Assembly: GCA_000314955.1 (NCBI GenBank)
Contig: BAEM01000007.1
Location: 296,246 to 360,245, forward strand
DNA: 64,000 bases
Reading direction: 5' to 3'
DNA from: Paraglaciecola chathamensis S18K6
GTDB taxonomy: Bacteria; Pseudomonadota; Gammaproteobacteria; Enterobacterales; Alteromonadaceae
Numbering within the stretch: the stretch's first letter is position 1; every line of letters starts with the position of its first letter. Below are positions 35,342-45,095 of the stretch, one piece after another. The notes under the pieces are model-generated. The model saw only the letters and a list, made by a program, of their open reading frames with translations. It ran no database searches and was not told where the DNA came from. Both the position numbers and the translations under genes were made by a program.

Positions 35342-37503
35342 TAATTATCCGTACGCTGAACCATAGAGACACCTTTAATGCCTTCGATTCGACTCATCAC
35401 GCGTGACAGGCTTTTTAAATCTTTTAGCTCTAAGCGCAAGGAAATACGGGCCATACCAAATTTGACGTCACTGGCACTATTCACCCCTAACAGCCCTACT
35501 TTTTCATTAGCTAACACCGTAGTGATATCTCGTAATAAGCCGTCTCTGTCGCTGCAAAATACCTGCACATAAGTTTGAAATGACGCGTTGATGTTACTCG
35601 CCCAATCCACATCTATTTCACGTTCTGGGTGCTGTTCAAGTAAGTGGCTTAGCTGGTCGCAGTCTTCTCTGTGTACACTAACCCCACGTCCTTGCGTTAT
35701 GTATCCTTGTATCGACTCACCTGGCAAAGGCTGGCAACAACCAGCAATTTGGGTCATCAAATTACCGACCCCTTCAACCACAACCGTATCTTTCTTAAAT
35801 TTGCTCGATTGCGGTTTTTTGGGCTTGATCCTTGGGTCAATTTCGGTGGGAGGCACATGCAGTTGTTGTAGATAGTGCACCACTTGCATTAAGCGAATAT
35901 CACCTGCGCCTATGGCGGCATACAAATCATCTGCGGTGTTCATGTTATACCGCGTGCAAGCTTGAGCGATATCTTTGCTATCGATGCCGGCTTTTTGTAA
36001 TTCCCGCTCAAATATTTCCTTACCAGCCGCAAGATTCTTGTCTTTGTCTTGTTTTTTAAAGTAGGTATGAATTTTCGCCCGCGCTCGTGACGAGTGAACA
36101 TAGCCAAGACCAGGATGCATCCAGTCGCGACTGGGGTTAAGCTCTTTTCCGGTTAAAATGTCAACCTGATCACCGGTTCGTAGCTCGTAAGTGAATGGAA
36201 CGATACGCCCACCCACCTTGGCACCAATGCATCTGTGGCCCACGTTACTATGAATATAATAGGCAAAATCTAACGGTGTAGACCCAAGAGGTAAATCAAC
36301 CACGTCCCCTTTTGGTGTAAAGACATACACGCGATCATCAAACACTTGGCTGCGCAGCTCTTCGACCAAATCCCCTGACTCAGCCACTTCTTCTTGCCAT
36401 AACAGAATTTTACGCAACCAATTAATACGCTCCTCGTAGCCTGAACGGCTGCTGCTAGTGCCTTCTTTGTAACGCCAATGGGCAGCAACACCTAGTTCAG
36501 CATCTTGGTGCATTTGGGCGGTGCGAATTTGAATCTCTACGGTCTTTTCTTCTTTTCCAAGGGCTACCGTATGGATAGATTGATAACCGTTCGGTTTGGG
36601 AGTTGCAATATAATCATCAAACTCTCGAGGAATGTGCTGCCAATTAGAATGCACTACACCTAATGCACCGTAGCAATCTTGCAAACGATCAGCGATCACC
36701 CGCACAGCACGAATATCAAATAACTGTTCAAAACTAAGGTGCTTTTTCTGCATCTTCTTCCAGATGCTATAAATATGCTTGGGTCGACCATACACCTTAG
36801 CTTTAATGTTTTGTGCGTCTAGCGCCGCCTGAAGCTCTTGCACAAAATCTTCAATGTACTGCTGGCGATCAGTTCGCCGTTCATCCAATAAATTGGCAAT
36901 TTGCATATAGGTTTCTGGGCGCAAATAACGAAACGACAAGTCTTCCAGTTCCCATTTCAGCTGGCCTATGCCCAACCGGTTCGCAAGGGGGGCATATATG
37001 TTTGAACACTCACGCGCTACTAACACACGGGTTTCTTCATCTTGGGTTTTGACTTGCTGCAGAGCGCAAATTCTCTCCGCGAGTTTGATGACTACGGCGC
37101 GCACGTCTTCCACCATGGCAAGTAACATGCGCCGTACATTATCTATTTGTTCTTCGTCATTTTTACGGGTGCTGTTTGCTCTGGTGTGCAAAGATTTAAT
37201 TGCATCCATGCGCCTAACGCCGGTGATGAGCTTTTGAATTCCCGTGCCAAAACGCTCTTCTATTTGGGTTTCGGTTAATTCATGGGTTTGACAGTAAGGA
37301 TAGACAAGTGAGGCCTGAAGCGTTTCATCATCCATATGTAATTCGTGCAGAATTTCCACCATCTCCTGCCCTACCAAGAGGATTTCCGGCGTGTCGGAGA
37401 CTTCTCTGAGTTTATGCTTGCACTCATCAGAAAGGGATAGAGAATCTAACCACTCGTCAAAAGGAGGCCGTTTGGATTCATGGACTTTGCGGATAGCAAC
37501 CAT
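35341..37503 (-). CDS. relA: (p)ppGpp synthetase I
   Basis: 720 residues. The N-terminal hydrolase domain is degenerate: the HD motif is absent where SpoT would have it. The synthetase domain (~235-370) has GRPKHIYSIWKKM and PKPNGYQSIHT. The TGS domain (~390-450) has VYVFTPKGDVVDLP. Conserved cysteines occur in GCCQPLPG (~590), and an ACT domain lies at the C-terminus. The lost HD site and the adjacent mazG mark it as RelA, the ribosome-bound stringent factor, not SpoT. Confidence 0.96.
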   Translation of the reverse strand: MVAIRKVHESKRPPFDEWLDSLSLSDECKHKLREVSDTPEILLVGQEMVEILHELHMDDETLQASLVYPYCQTHELTETQIEERFGTGIQKLITGVRRMDAIKSLHTRANSTRKNDEEQIDNVRRMLLAMVEDVRAVVIKLAERICALQQVKTQDEETRVLVARECSNIYAPLANRLGIGQLKWELEDLSFRYLRPETYMQIANLLDERRTDRQQYIEDFVQELQAALDAQNIKAKVYGRPKHIYSIWKKMQKKHLSFEQLFDIRAVRVIADRLQDCYGALGVVHSNWQHIPREFDDYIATPKPNGYQSIHTVALGKEEKTVEIQIRTAQMHQDAELGVAAHWRYKEGTSSSRSGYEERINWLRKILLWQEEVAESGDLVEELRSQVFDDRVYVFTPKGDVVDLPLGSTPLDFAYYIHSNVGHRCIGAKVGGRIVPFTYELRTGDQVDILTGKELNPSRDWMHPGLGYVHSSRARAKIHTYFKKQDKDKNLAAGKEIFERELQKAGIDSKDIAQACTRYNMNTADDLYAAIGAGDIRLMQVVHYLQQLHVPPTEIDPRIKPKKPQSSKFKKDTVVVEGVGNLMTQIAGCCQPLPGESIQGYITQGRGVSVHREDCDQLSHLLEQHPEREIDVDWASNINASFQTYVQVFCSDRDGLLRDITTVLANEKVGLLGVNSASDVKFGMARISLRLELKDLKSLSRVMSRIEGIKGVSMVQRTDN

Positions 37504-37729
37504 AACGTATCCTTGTACTCAATAGCGTTAAAACCCACGCATTTGCCTAGGCTGAAAAATGATAATTACATACAGTAAATGCGCCAATTTTGTCGGAAAG
37601 GCTTAGTTCTAAAAGATCTGCAATAAACTAGTTACATTCGCTAGCGTTGTATCAATATACAATCGAAATTTACCAATAATGAACAATAATACTAGCAAAA
37701 ATATTCACTCATTAATCTAAATACTGCTG

Positions 37730-37763
37730 TTTTGGTGCGCCTTATTCCCTAGGCGCACCAAAA
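37730..37763. other. 12-bp hairpin between relA and acpS
   Basis: Perfect inverted repeat TTTTGGTGCGCC (37730-37741) / GGCGCACCAAAA (37752-37763) with a 10-nt loop, 14 bp past the acpS stop. The stem is strong, but the T bases are on the 5' arm in both orientations, so no U tract follows. It is probably the 3' end of the recO-pdxJ-acpS transcript. Confidence 0.55.
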
Positions 37764-37776
37764 AATCGCATAATCA

Positions 37777-38157
37777 TTACGGTGATTCTAAAATAACCGT
37801 CGCCACAGCATATTGTTGTTCATCAGAAATAGAAATATGACTAGATGTAATATTGCGCTGTTCACAAATTTGCGCAAACTTTGCGTAGAAGCGTAAAAAC
37901 GGCTGACCTGAAGGTAAGTTATGTACCTCTACGTCTTGGAAACTAATCCCGTTTCCGATCCCTATTCCTAACGCTTTTACCGCCGCTTCTTTTGCAGCAA
38001 AACGCTTTGCCAGATAACGTGCAGGAAACGAGTGCTCATCAAATATCGCCAATTCTGTAGCCGTCAATATTCGCTGTGCTAACCGATTTGACCGTTGTAA
38101 TTGTTTTTCGATGCGCGATATTTCAATGACATCTGTGCCTAATCCCATTACTGCCAT
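37777..38157 (-). CDS. acpS: Holo-[acyl-carrier-protein] synthase
   Basis: 126 residues from the ATG at 38157 (GGGAGAG before it). MGLGTDVIEISRIE carries the magnesium-binding aspartate and RFAAKEAAVKALG the glutamate motif of AcpS phosphopantetheinyl transferases. It attaches 4'-phosphopantetheine to ACP. It follows pdxJ by 14 bp. Confidence 0.96.
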   Translation of the reverse strand: MAVMGLGTDVIEISRIEKQLQRSNRLAQRILTATELAIFDEHSFPARYLAKRFAAKEAAVKALGIGIGNGISFQDVEVHNLPSGQPFLRFYAKFAQICEQRNITSSHISISDEQQYAVATVILESP

Positions 38158-38171
38158 TGTCACTCTCCCAT

Positions 38172-38909
38172 TCAGCGTCCTGAACGCGCTTCTAGCATTA
38201 AACGGCGCATGTCTGCTACTGCTTTGTCTAAACCGTCAAACGCAGCACGAGCAATGATGGCATGGCCAATATTAAGCTCGATAATCTGCTCAATTGCCGC
38301 AATCGGTTTTACATTATGATAATGCAAACCGTGCCCCGCATTCACTTTCAATCCCTTGGCATCAGCATACTCAATGCCAGCGACTAGTTTTGCGAGCTCA
38401 GCTTCCTGTTCAAGCTCATTTTTTGCTTCAGCATATTGGCCCGTGTGAATTTCAATGTAGGGTGCATTACAGGCTACAGCCGCATCAATTTGAGCAAAAT
38501 CGGCATCTATAAACAAGGACACCAAAATACCGGCCTCAGCAAGTTGTTTGCACGCCTGAGCAATTTTCTGCTGGTTACCCACTACATCCAAGCCACCTTC
38601 AGTGGTCAACTCTTCTCGCTTTTCAGGCACTAAACAACAAAATTCTGGTTTAGTTTTCAGTGCAATGTCGAGCATTTCATCGGTCACAGCCATTTCTAAA
38701 TTTAGCCGAGTGTTAATCGTTTGACGTAACAAGGCGACGTCTCTATCAACAATATGACGCCTGTCTTCACGCAAGTGCACTGTGATCCCATCTGCCCCTG
38801 CACGCTCAGCAATATCAGCGGCATGCACAGGATCAGGATACTGGGTACCTCGGGCGTTTCTTAATGTGGCGATATGGTCGATATTGACCCCTAAAAGAAT
38901 GTCTCTCAA
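38172..38909 (-). CDS. pdxJ: Pyridoxine 5'-phosphate synthase
   Basis: 245 residues. [18 protein letters not shown] at the N-terminus, [35 protein letters not shown] and GHGLHYHN are standard PdxJ. It condenses 1-deoxy-xylulose-5-phosphate with aminoacetone phosphate to make PNP. It begins with TTG overlapping the recO stop (TTGA), with GGGAGAG upstream. Confidence 0.97.
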   Translation of the reverse strand: MRDILLGVNIDHIATLRNARGTQYPDPVHAADIAERAGADGITVHLREDRRHIVDRDVALLRQTINTRLNLEMAVTDEMLDIALKTKPEFCCLVPEKREELTTEGGLDVVGNQQKIAQACKQLAEAGILVSLFIDADFAQIDAAVACNAPYIEIHTGQYAEAKNELEQEAELAKLVAGIEYADAKGLKVNAGHGLHYHNVKPIAAIEQIIELNIGHAIIARAAFDGLDKAVADMRRLMLEARSGR

Positions 38910-39628
38910 AGCTCTCTCCCTTTGGATCTAAAATGGGTTTGTTTAAATAACTCTCTGCTCATCAATGGTTTGCTGCCTAACAGTTCACCGAGCGCTTTAC
39001 GGGTGACGGCTTTGGCGACTTGTAGACTCTCTGCATCCCAATGTTCACCAGCCACTTTTAATAAGCTACTTCCTAAGTGGCAGCCTGATAAACGAATATC
39101 CCCTTGATATACACAACCCAACTCAGCTTGTATTCGGTAATATCCCGATTCAGCAAGTGGCTGCCCGGTATCTGCCTCGTGGGTAAGATCGATGCCATAA
39201 CCTAACGCATCAAGTAAGCCTAATTCAAAACTACGCAAGATGGGTTCAAAATGAGTAGTGTCAACTAGGGCGTGTAAGCTTTGCTGATACAAAACGAATA
39301 TTTCAGGATGGGGAATATCATCTGCTAACACACGATTTAACACTTCATTTAAATACAAAGCGCAATATAAGGCCTGTCCCGACAACCTTAACATCGCTCC
39401 AGTGGACTCCACTTGCTGTAAATTTTTCAGTTCGAAACGACCGGAAACCGCAACGAGTAGTGGTTGAAAAGGTTGAAGCAGACTTTTCTTGTCGCTCTTT
39501 GCCCCTCGAGCGCCCTTGACTATGGCGGATACCTTACCATTTTCCATGGTGAAAAAATTAATCAGAAAGCTCGTTTCGCGATAAGCGCGCCTGTGCAATA
39601 CAAAACCGTTTAGTTGTTCAGTTGCCAC
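38906..39628 (-). CDS. recO: DNA repair protein RecO
   Basis: 240 residues. An N-terminal OB fold ([33 protein letters not shown]) precedes helical and C-terminal regions ([31 protein letters not shown]). It loads RecA with RecR and anneals strands. The start is a GTG. It heads recO-pdxJ-acpS; era, its usual upstream neighbour, is absent here. Confidence 0.95.
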   Translation of the reverse strand: MATEQLNGFVLHRRAYRETSFLINFFTMENGKVSAIVKGARGAKSDKKSLLQPFQPLLVAVSGRFELKNLQQVESTGAMLRLSGQALYCALYLNEVLNRVLADDIPHPEIFVLYQQSLHALVDTTHFEPILRSFELGLLDALGYGIDLTHEADTGQPLAESGYYRIQAELGCVYQGDIRLSGCHLGSSLLKVAGEHWDAESLQVAKAVTRKALGELLGSKPLMSRELFKQTHFRSKGREL

Positions 39629-39664
39629 AAAATGCTCTTTAATTGCAGAGAAAATAACAGAGTG

Positions 39665-39946
39665 TTAAGAAACCTTGATCCTAACGACTTTCATAGCTTC
39701 AAAAGGAAATCCGGCCACTTCTTCAGTTATTGGGTAATAGGTTAAATTAACCCGAGCACCTGCAAGATTCTTATATTGTTTCTTGCGGCGAAAACGAAAC
39801 GGCACCTCATAGCCTTTGATCATCAAGGTATTTACAAACCATTGATCTTCATTTCGTTGTACATGAGATTCTACCGTCATGTCTTCAGAATGGGTCAACT
39901 TATCATGTTTACTCAGCAGCTTATCGATTTCCGATTTTTTTGCCAT
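39665..39946 (-). CDS. Conserved small protein of unknown function
   Basis: 93 residues from the ATG at 39946 (MAKKSEIDKLL). It is highly charged, with no signal peptide or membrane segment. FRFRRKKQYKNLAGARVNLTYYP and the end FEAMKVVRIKVS suggest a small beta-rich soluble domain. I do not recognise the family. It sits on the minus strand between recJ and recO with short gaps (36 bp to recO), so it may be co-transcribed with recombination genes. Confidence 0.7.
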   Translation of the reverse strand: MAKKSEIDKLLSKHDKLTHSEDMTVESHVQRNEDQWFVNTLMIKGYEVPFRFRRKKQYKNLAGARVNLTYYPITEEVAGFPFEAMKVVRIKVS

Positions 39947-40045
39947 TATTGCGCCCTGTTTGCCTAAGAGCGGATATAATAGCACCACAGCGAAGACAAA
40001 ACGATAACCAGCCTCTTGCGGCTCACAATGCCTCGTACAGTGACG

Positions 40046-41764
40046 TCACAGCGGATTTAGTCCCTCAACCAAAAACTGTAACGATGTGCGGCCACGAAAT
40101 TCATTTATATCTAGTTTGTAAGCTAATTCAACATGCTTGCACTGCTCATTTGGCCACACCTGTGTATCAACATTGAATGCGATAGCATCGACTAGCTTTC
40201 CGTTCGGCATGCGCAGCATCATTTTTAGGTGTTTGTGGCCTACAATCCGTTGCTCGACCAATTCGAATTGACCATCGAAAAGAGGCTCTGGAAAGCCTTG
40301 CCCCCAAGGCCCCGCATCTTTGAGTAACTGGCTGAACTCTAACGTTAACGCCTGTGCGGGTAATTCACCGTCTGAAATAAGCTCACCTGCGAGGGGTTTG
40401 CCCGCTAAATGCTCTTGTGCAAGCTGGGTAAAACGCTTTTTGAATTCTTCTAGCTTGGCCATTTCAATACTTAAACCCGCCGCCATCGCATGGCCACCAA
40501 ATTTAATGATAAGGCCTGGGTATCGCGTACTGAGTTCTTCCAACAAATCACGAATATGTACACCGGGTATTGAGCGAGCTGATCCTTTGATAATCTCATC
40601 GTCTTGATGGGCAAAGGCAATCGTCGGTCTAAAATACTTTTCTTTAATTCGCCCCGCTAATATACCTATCACGCCTTGATGGAAATCAGCTTGATACAAT
40701 ACCAAGCCATGGGGCATGTCTTGCTCTGACAGCTGCAAATTATCAAGAGCAGTAACCGCCTCTTGCTGCATGGATTGCTCGATTTCGCGGCGTTCACGAT
40801 TTAGGCTGTCTAATTCAACCGCAATTTGTTTTGCTTTGTAATCTGAGTCTGTTAGTAAGCACTCAATACCCATAGACATATCGTCTAACCGCCCAGCGGC
40901 GTTTAACCTTGGGCCAATCACAAAGCCTAAATCAGAAGCGACCATTTTACGTTTATCGCGCCCAGCGACTTCAATTAACGCTTGAATACCTGGGCGACAT
41001 TTATCGCTGCGAATACGCAGTAATCCTTGATGGACTAAAATACGGTTGTTTTCATCCAGGGGCACCACGTCAGCTACGGTCCCTAAGGCGACAATATCGA
41101 GCAGGTCAGCTAAATTTGGAACATCAATATCATTCTGGGCGAACCAATCGACACCGCGCAAATGTGCTCTGAGTGCGAGCATTAAATAAAACGCTACGCC
41201 TACCCCTGCCAAATTCTTTGACATGAATGAACAGTTTGGTTGATTTGGGTTTACGATTGCATCGGCGATGGGCAAGGTTTCTGCGGCCAAATGGTGATCT
41301 GTAATCAGCACTGTTATCCCTAACTCTTTTGCTCGCTCAACACCAGCAAAGCAGGCAATGCCATTATCTACGGTCATTATCACCTGAGCACCTTGCTCAT
41401 GGGCAACATCAACAATTTGTGGGCTAAGGCCGTAACCAAAGTTAAAGCGATTTGGTACCAAGTAGTCATGGTTTTTACAGCCCATCATCCCTAGTGCGAG
41501 CATACTTAACGCCGTACTTGTCGCGCCATCGGCGTCGAAGTCTCCTACAATAATAATCCTTTTACTCTGCGCTAACGCATCGGCCAATATCCTCACGGCA
41601 TCGACCACACCTGACATGTCTTTGTAGTGCAAAAGCGCTTTAGCACTTCGCTCTAACTGTTGTTCAGAGGTGATACCGCGGGTGGCGTAAATTTGCTTTA
41701 AGATCGGATTGATTGAGTCGGGTAAATGCTCAACAGAAACGGGGGAACGGCGGCGTATTTGCAC
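40046..41764 (-). CDS. recJ: Single-strand-specific 5'-3' exonuclease
   Basis: 572 residues. The DHH-family metal motifs are present: IIVGDFDADGATSTAL (~73-88), TVDNG, ITDHH (DHH), NPNQP, and GGHAMAAGLS (DHHA1). A C-terminal OB domain follows. It acts in RecF-pathway repair and mismatch repair. It is separated from dsbC by that gene's terminator, so it has its own promoter. Confidence 0.96.
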   Translation of the reverse strand: MQIRRRSPVSVEHLPDSINPILKQIYATRGITSEQQLERSAKALLHYKDMSGVVDAVRILADALAQSKRIIIVGDFDADGATSTALSMLALGMMGCKNHDYLVPNRFNFGYGLSPQIVDVAHEQGAQVIMTVDNGIACFAGVERAKELGITVLITDHHLAAETLPIADAIVNPNQPNCSFMSKNLAGVGVAFYLMLALRAHLRGVDWFAQNDIDVPNLADLLDIVALGTVADVVPLDENNRILVHQGLLRIRSDKCRPGIQALIEVAGRDKRKMVASDLGFVIGPRLNAAGRLDDMSMGIECLLTDSDYKAKQIAVELDSLNRERREIEQSMQQEAVTALDNLQLSEQDMPHGLVLYQADFHQGVIGILAGRIKEKYFRPTIAFAHQDDEIIKGSARSIPGVHIRDLLEELSTRYPGLIIKFGGHAMAAGLSIEMAKLEEFKKRFTQLAQEHLAGKPLAGELISDGELPAQALTLEFSQLLKDAGPWGQGFPEPLFDGQFELVEQRIVGHKHLKMMLRMPNGKLVDAIAFNVDTQVWPNEQCKHVELAYKLDINEFRGRTSLQFLVEGLNPL

Positions 41765-41801
41765 TAACTTACTCTAGGTTGATTACACTAAAAACGCGGA
41801 A

Positions 41802-41824
41802 AAGCAGGAGCATTGCTCCTGCTT
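41802..41824 (-). terminator. Terminator of dsbC
   Basis: Perfect 10-bp stem AAGCAGGAGC (41802-41811) / GCTCCTGCTT (41815-41824) with a 3-nt loop, followed on the minus strand by TTTTCC. It lies 7 bp past the dsbC stop. Confidence 0.8.
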
Positions 41825-41830
41825 ATAATC

Positions 41831-42559
41831 TTATGATGCGTGTTGTATTGCTTGCAGTAATTTTTCTGGGGGTTGATAGCCAGGCACAACGCTACCATCA
41901 GGTAAGACAATATTTGGCGTACCGTTTACGCCCACACTCTGACCAAAATTATATTGCTCTGCGACTTGATTTGAACAACTTGCTTTGGCTACGTTTTCAC
42001 CGCCTTTGGCTTCATCTAAGGCTTTTTGCGGGTTGGCAGCGCACCAAACTGACACCATGTCTTGATAGGGCTTGCTGTTGATCCCCGCGCGAGGGAACGC
42101 TAAGTAGCGTACTGTAATCCCCAAATCATTGTACTCTTCCATTTGGTTATGCAGTTTACGGCAATACCCACAGGTAATATCGGTAAACACATTCACCACA
42201 TATTTTTCCTTGTCAGCTTTGTATTCAATAACTGAGTCTTTGAAATGTTCAATGCCATCAATGCGCATTTTGGTTAATGTTGTTTCAGTTTCATTGCGCA
42301 TACCTTCATCTAAGTTGAAGATACGAGCCTGCAAAAAGTACTTGCCGTCATCGCTGGTGTAAAAAAGCCCCTTGTCGGTTTGTACTTGCAATAGCCCAGG
42401 GACAGGCGCATCACCAATTGACGTTACTTGCATCCCTAACGACATTTGAATTTTTTGTTTAACACTATCAAGATTTTGCTTGTTGTCAGCTGCCATGCTC
42501 ATGCCAGAGCTAACTGATAAGAAGGTGAACGCAGCCAGTAATAACGCACGATATTTCAT
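41831..42559 (-). CDS. dsbC: Thiol:disulfide interchange protein, periplasmic isomerase
   Basis: 242 residues from the ATG at 42559. Signal peptide ~1-23 (ends SMAADN). An N-terminal dimerisation domain is followed by a thioredoxin fold with active site C130-GY-C133 in DITCGYCRKLH. The cis-proline is in GTPNIVLPDG. A second cysteine pair (VWCAAN, ASCSNQ) is the structural disulfide of DsbC. It isomerises wrong disulfides and is kept reduced by DsbD. Confidence 0.95.
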   Translation of the reverse strand: MKYRALLLAAFTFLSVSSGMSMAADNKQNLDSVKQKIQMSLGMQVTSIGDAPVPGLLQVQTDKGLFYTSDDGKYFLQARIFNLDEGMRNETETTLTKMRIDGIEHFKDSVIEYKADKEKYVVNVFTDITCGYCRKLHNQMEEYNDLGITVRYLAFPRAGINSKPYQDMVSVWCAANPQKALDEAKGGENVAKASCSNQVAEQYNFGQSVGVNGTPNIVLPDGSVVPGYQPPEKLLQAIQHAS

Positions 42560-42708
42560 ATAAATTCCAATTTGAACGGATAAAGATAAGACCCTAACTG
42601 GGAAAAATAATTTCATTTTTGTGGCTCAATGTTAACTGCTAATGGTAGCGATACCAAGAGCACGACACAATTACTCACACTATTGACCCGCAATCTAGCC
42701 TTTGCTCA

Positions 42709-43614
42709 TCACCCTCTAGGATGATGGTTTGCTACTAACTCTTGCAAACGAGCCGTGGCAACGTGGGTGTATATTTGCGTAGTCGACAAATCACTGTGCC
42801 CTAACAACATTTGCACGACACGCAGATCAGCACCGTGATTCAACAAATGCGTTGCAAAAGCATGGCGCAAAGTATGAGGAGACAAGTCACTGGTAATGTT
42901 AGCTTGTGCGGCGTGAAATTTAATTCGGTGCCAGAACGTTTGCCGAGTCATAATCGTGCCGCGATTGCTAGGAAAGAGCACATCACTTTCATTTCTCAGC
43001 AATGCGCCCCTTGCCTCTTTGAGGTACTTACTTAACCAGTCTAGTGCTTCTTCACCTAGGGGCACCAAACGTTCCTTATTCCCTTTACCAGTAACCCGAA
43101 CAACCCCTTGCGAGACACTCAGTTGCCCAACGCGTAAAGTCACCAACTCTGTGACCCTTAATCCAGTGGCATACAAGACTTCCAGCATTGCCTTATCGCG
43201 CAAGTGAATCGGGTCGTCCGTTTGCGGCGCATTGAGTAAGTCATCTACTTGTTGCTCAGAAAGCGTTTTAGGTAACGGCTTACTGAGTTTCGGGTTTTGC
43301 ATTCGGCTTACAGGATCATCTTCACGCAGGCCGTGAGCAAGCATATAACCAGAAAAACGGCGTAAACTGCTTAAGCAACGGGCGCTACTACGCTCAGTTA
43401 ACCCGCTGTCATAACGATGAGCCATGTACTGATTAATATCTTCGGTTTGAATATCAAGCAAGTGAGTATGAGGTAGCTGTTTATTCAGATAATCGCTGAA
43501 TTTAGTCAAATCGCTACGATAGGCTTCAAGGGTGTTTTCGCTTAAGCCTTTTTCTAACCATATCGTGTCTAAGAATTGCTCTATTACAGCGTGATTATCA
43601 GGCTTACTGGTCAA
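42709..43614 (-). CDS. xerD: Site-specific tyrosine recombinase XerD
   Basis: 301 residues starting at a TTG (43612-43614), chosen because AGGAAA lies seven bases upstream and the length then matches XerD. The open frame continues 47 codons further but only as a shadow of the preceding gene. N-terminal SAM-like domain ~8-95 (FLDTIWLEKGLSENTLEAYR). The catalytic R is in ATGLRVTEL, then K in GKGNKERLV, HTLRHAFATHLL, LGHSDLSTT and the nucleophilic Y in QIYTHV. It resolves chromosome dimers with XerC at dif. The order xerD-dsbC-recJ is conserved. Confidence 0.95.
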   Translation of the reverse strand: MTSKPDNHAVIEQFLDTIWLEKGLSENTLEAYRSDLTKFSDYLNKQLPHTHLLDIQTEDINQYMAHRYDSGLTERSSARCLSSLRRFSGYMLAHGLREDDPVSRMQNPKLSKPLPKTLSEQQVDDLLNAPQTDDPIHLRDKAMLEVLYATGLRVTELVTLRVGQLSVSQGVVRVTGKGNKERLVPLGEEALDWLSKYLKEARGALLRNESDVLFPSNRGTIMTRQTFWHRIKFHAAQANITSDLSPHTLRHAFATHLLNHGADLRVVQMLLGHSDLSTTQIYTHVATARLQELVANHHPRG

Positions 43615-43912
43615 CGTGCGTTTCCTGCCCACATTGCCAGCACACCTCAAAATTACCGCCATTGGTTTCACCGCAGCCTGAGCATTGCCACTCAATCGAC
43701 GTCTGGGTTTCCATTTGGTCAATGAGCAGTTCGGCTCTTTGCTGCCAACTGGCATCGTTCAACCACACTTCTGGTTGGCAATCTAAAGGTGACAACTCGC
43801 CCATGGCACCGCTGGCAAATTCATTTTTGATAAAACATGGAATGTTATGTTCATCAAGAAGCTGCTTAACTTGCCACACCATAAAGCGGTCGTTATTGGT
43901 ATAAAGTTTCAT
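43604..43912 (-). CDS. DUF2007-type protein with C-terminal zinc ribbon
   Basis: 102 residues. The N-terminus (MKLYTNNDRFMVWQVKQLLD, ~1-20) and IPCFIKNEFASGAMGELSP match the DUF2007 putative signal-transducing domain. The tail has two CxxC pairs (CSGC and CWQC) that should bind one zinc. It overlaps the xerD start by 11 bp and follows pilU. Its function is unknown. Confidence 0.8.
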   Translation of the reverse strand: MKLYTNNDRFMVWQVKQLLDEHNIPCFIKNEFASGAMGELSPLDCQPEVWLNDASWQQRAELLIDQMETQTSIEWQCSGCGETNGGNFEVCWQCGQETHVDQ

Positions 43913-43948
43913 CATGTCTCATAAACTGCGTGAGTAAAGTAAATCATG

Positions 43949-45061
43949 TTAATCCATGTCAATGGATACATTGGACAACGAACCAAGAGCGTTGCCTTGA
44001 TCTGAATCTAGCTTAATCATCAGGCGCAGATCATTTGGTGAGTCTGCATGATGTATCGCTTGTTCTAAACTGATTTTTTGTTCTTGATACAGGGTATATA
44101 ACGCCATATCAAAACTCTGCATTCCCAGCTCTTTGCCTTTACGCATTGCATCTTTCAAGCTGCCGATTTCGTTGCGCTGAATCAAATCCGTTACCAACGG
44201 AGAATTTAACAAGATTTCAATAGCCGCGACCCGCCCTTTGCCGTCAACGGTGGGCACTAACTGCTGTGCAATTACAGCGCGCATGTTTAAACTTAAATCA
44301 AAACGCAGTTTTTCATGCTGTTCTGGCGGGGCGAGGTGCATAATACGCTCAATCGCCTGATTGGCATTATTAGCATGCAGTGTCGCTACGCACAAATGGC
44401 CAGTATCAGCAAACGACATGGCATACTCCATGGTTTCCATAGAACGAATTTCACCAATCAAAATCACATCTGGTGCTTGGCGCAGAGAGCTTTTTAATGC
44501 ATCGTCAAACGATTTGGTGTCAATACCCACTTCTCGCTGCGTGACCACACTGCTTTGGTGCTCATGCACAAATTCAATGGGATCTTCTATCGTGAGAATA
44601 TGCCCCTTGGAGTGTTTATTACGATGACCAATAAGCGCTGCCAGCGAAGTCGATTTACCCGTACCCGTTGCACCAACAAATAATACTAAACCGCGTTTGC
44701 TCATGATGATGTCTTTGAGCACAGGCGGAAGGCCCAAATCATCAGCCTTGGGTATTTCAGTCACAATGCGCCTCACTACCATACCCGGCATATCTCGTTG
44801 CCAAAAGGCACTGCATCGAAACCGCCCTATCCCCTCCCGAGCAATAGCAAAATTACATTCTTTGGTTTGTACAAATTGCTCTTTTTGGGCGTCTGTCATG
44901 GCGTCTTGCACTAACCCCCAAGCGCTCTCTTCGTCTAATTTACTGCCTCCAACTGGGGTAAGTTGACCGTTAATTTTCGCACTAATGGGCATGCCTACGG
45001 TGATAAACAAATCAGAGGCATCTAAATCTGTCATTTCTTGCAAGTAAGGGGTTAGATCCAT
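43949..45061 (-). CDS. pilU: Type IV pilus retraction ATPase paralogue
   Basis: 370 residues of the secretion ATPase family. Walker A is GATGTGKST, the Asp/Glu-rich boxes are LTIEDPIEFVHEH and DVILIGEIR, and the His box is GHLCVATLHANN. The N-terminus MDLTPYLQEMTDLDASDLF and the extended C-terminus (after LEQAIHHADS) distinguish PilU from PilT. It works with PilT to retract pili. It lies 34 bp after pilT. Confidence 0.95.
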   Translation of the reverse strand: MDLTPYLQEMTDLDASDLFITVGMPISAKINGQLTPVGGSKLDEESAWGLVQDAMTDAQKEQFVQTKECNFAIAREGIGRFRCSAFWQRDMPGMVVRRIVTEIPKADDLGLPPVLKDIIMSKRGLVLFVGATGTGKSTSLAALIGHRNKHSKGHILTIEDPIEFVHEHQSSVVTQREVGIDTKSFDDALKSSLRQAPDVILIGEIRSMETMEYAMSFADTGHLCVATLHANNANQAIERIMHLAPPEQHEKLRFDLSLNMRAVIAQQLVPTVDGKGRVAAIEILLNSPLVTDLIQRNEIGSLKDAMRKGKELGMQSFDMALYTLYQEQKISLEQAIHHADSPNDLRLMIKLDSDQGNALGSLSNVSIDMD

Positions 45062-45095
45062 AATTCTCTCGACTTATTGGTTTATCCAAATGGGG

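Noticed and set aside
43615..43755. 47-codon N-terminal extension of xerD
   Set aside because: It is out-of-frame translation of the DUF2007 gene. Removing it gives the normal XerD length and a start with a good Shine-Dalgarno.
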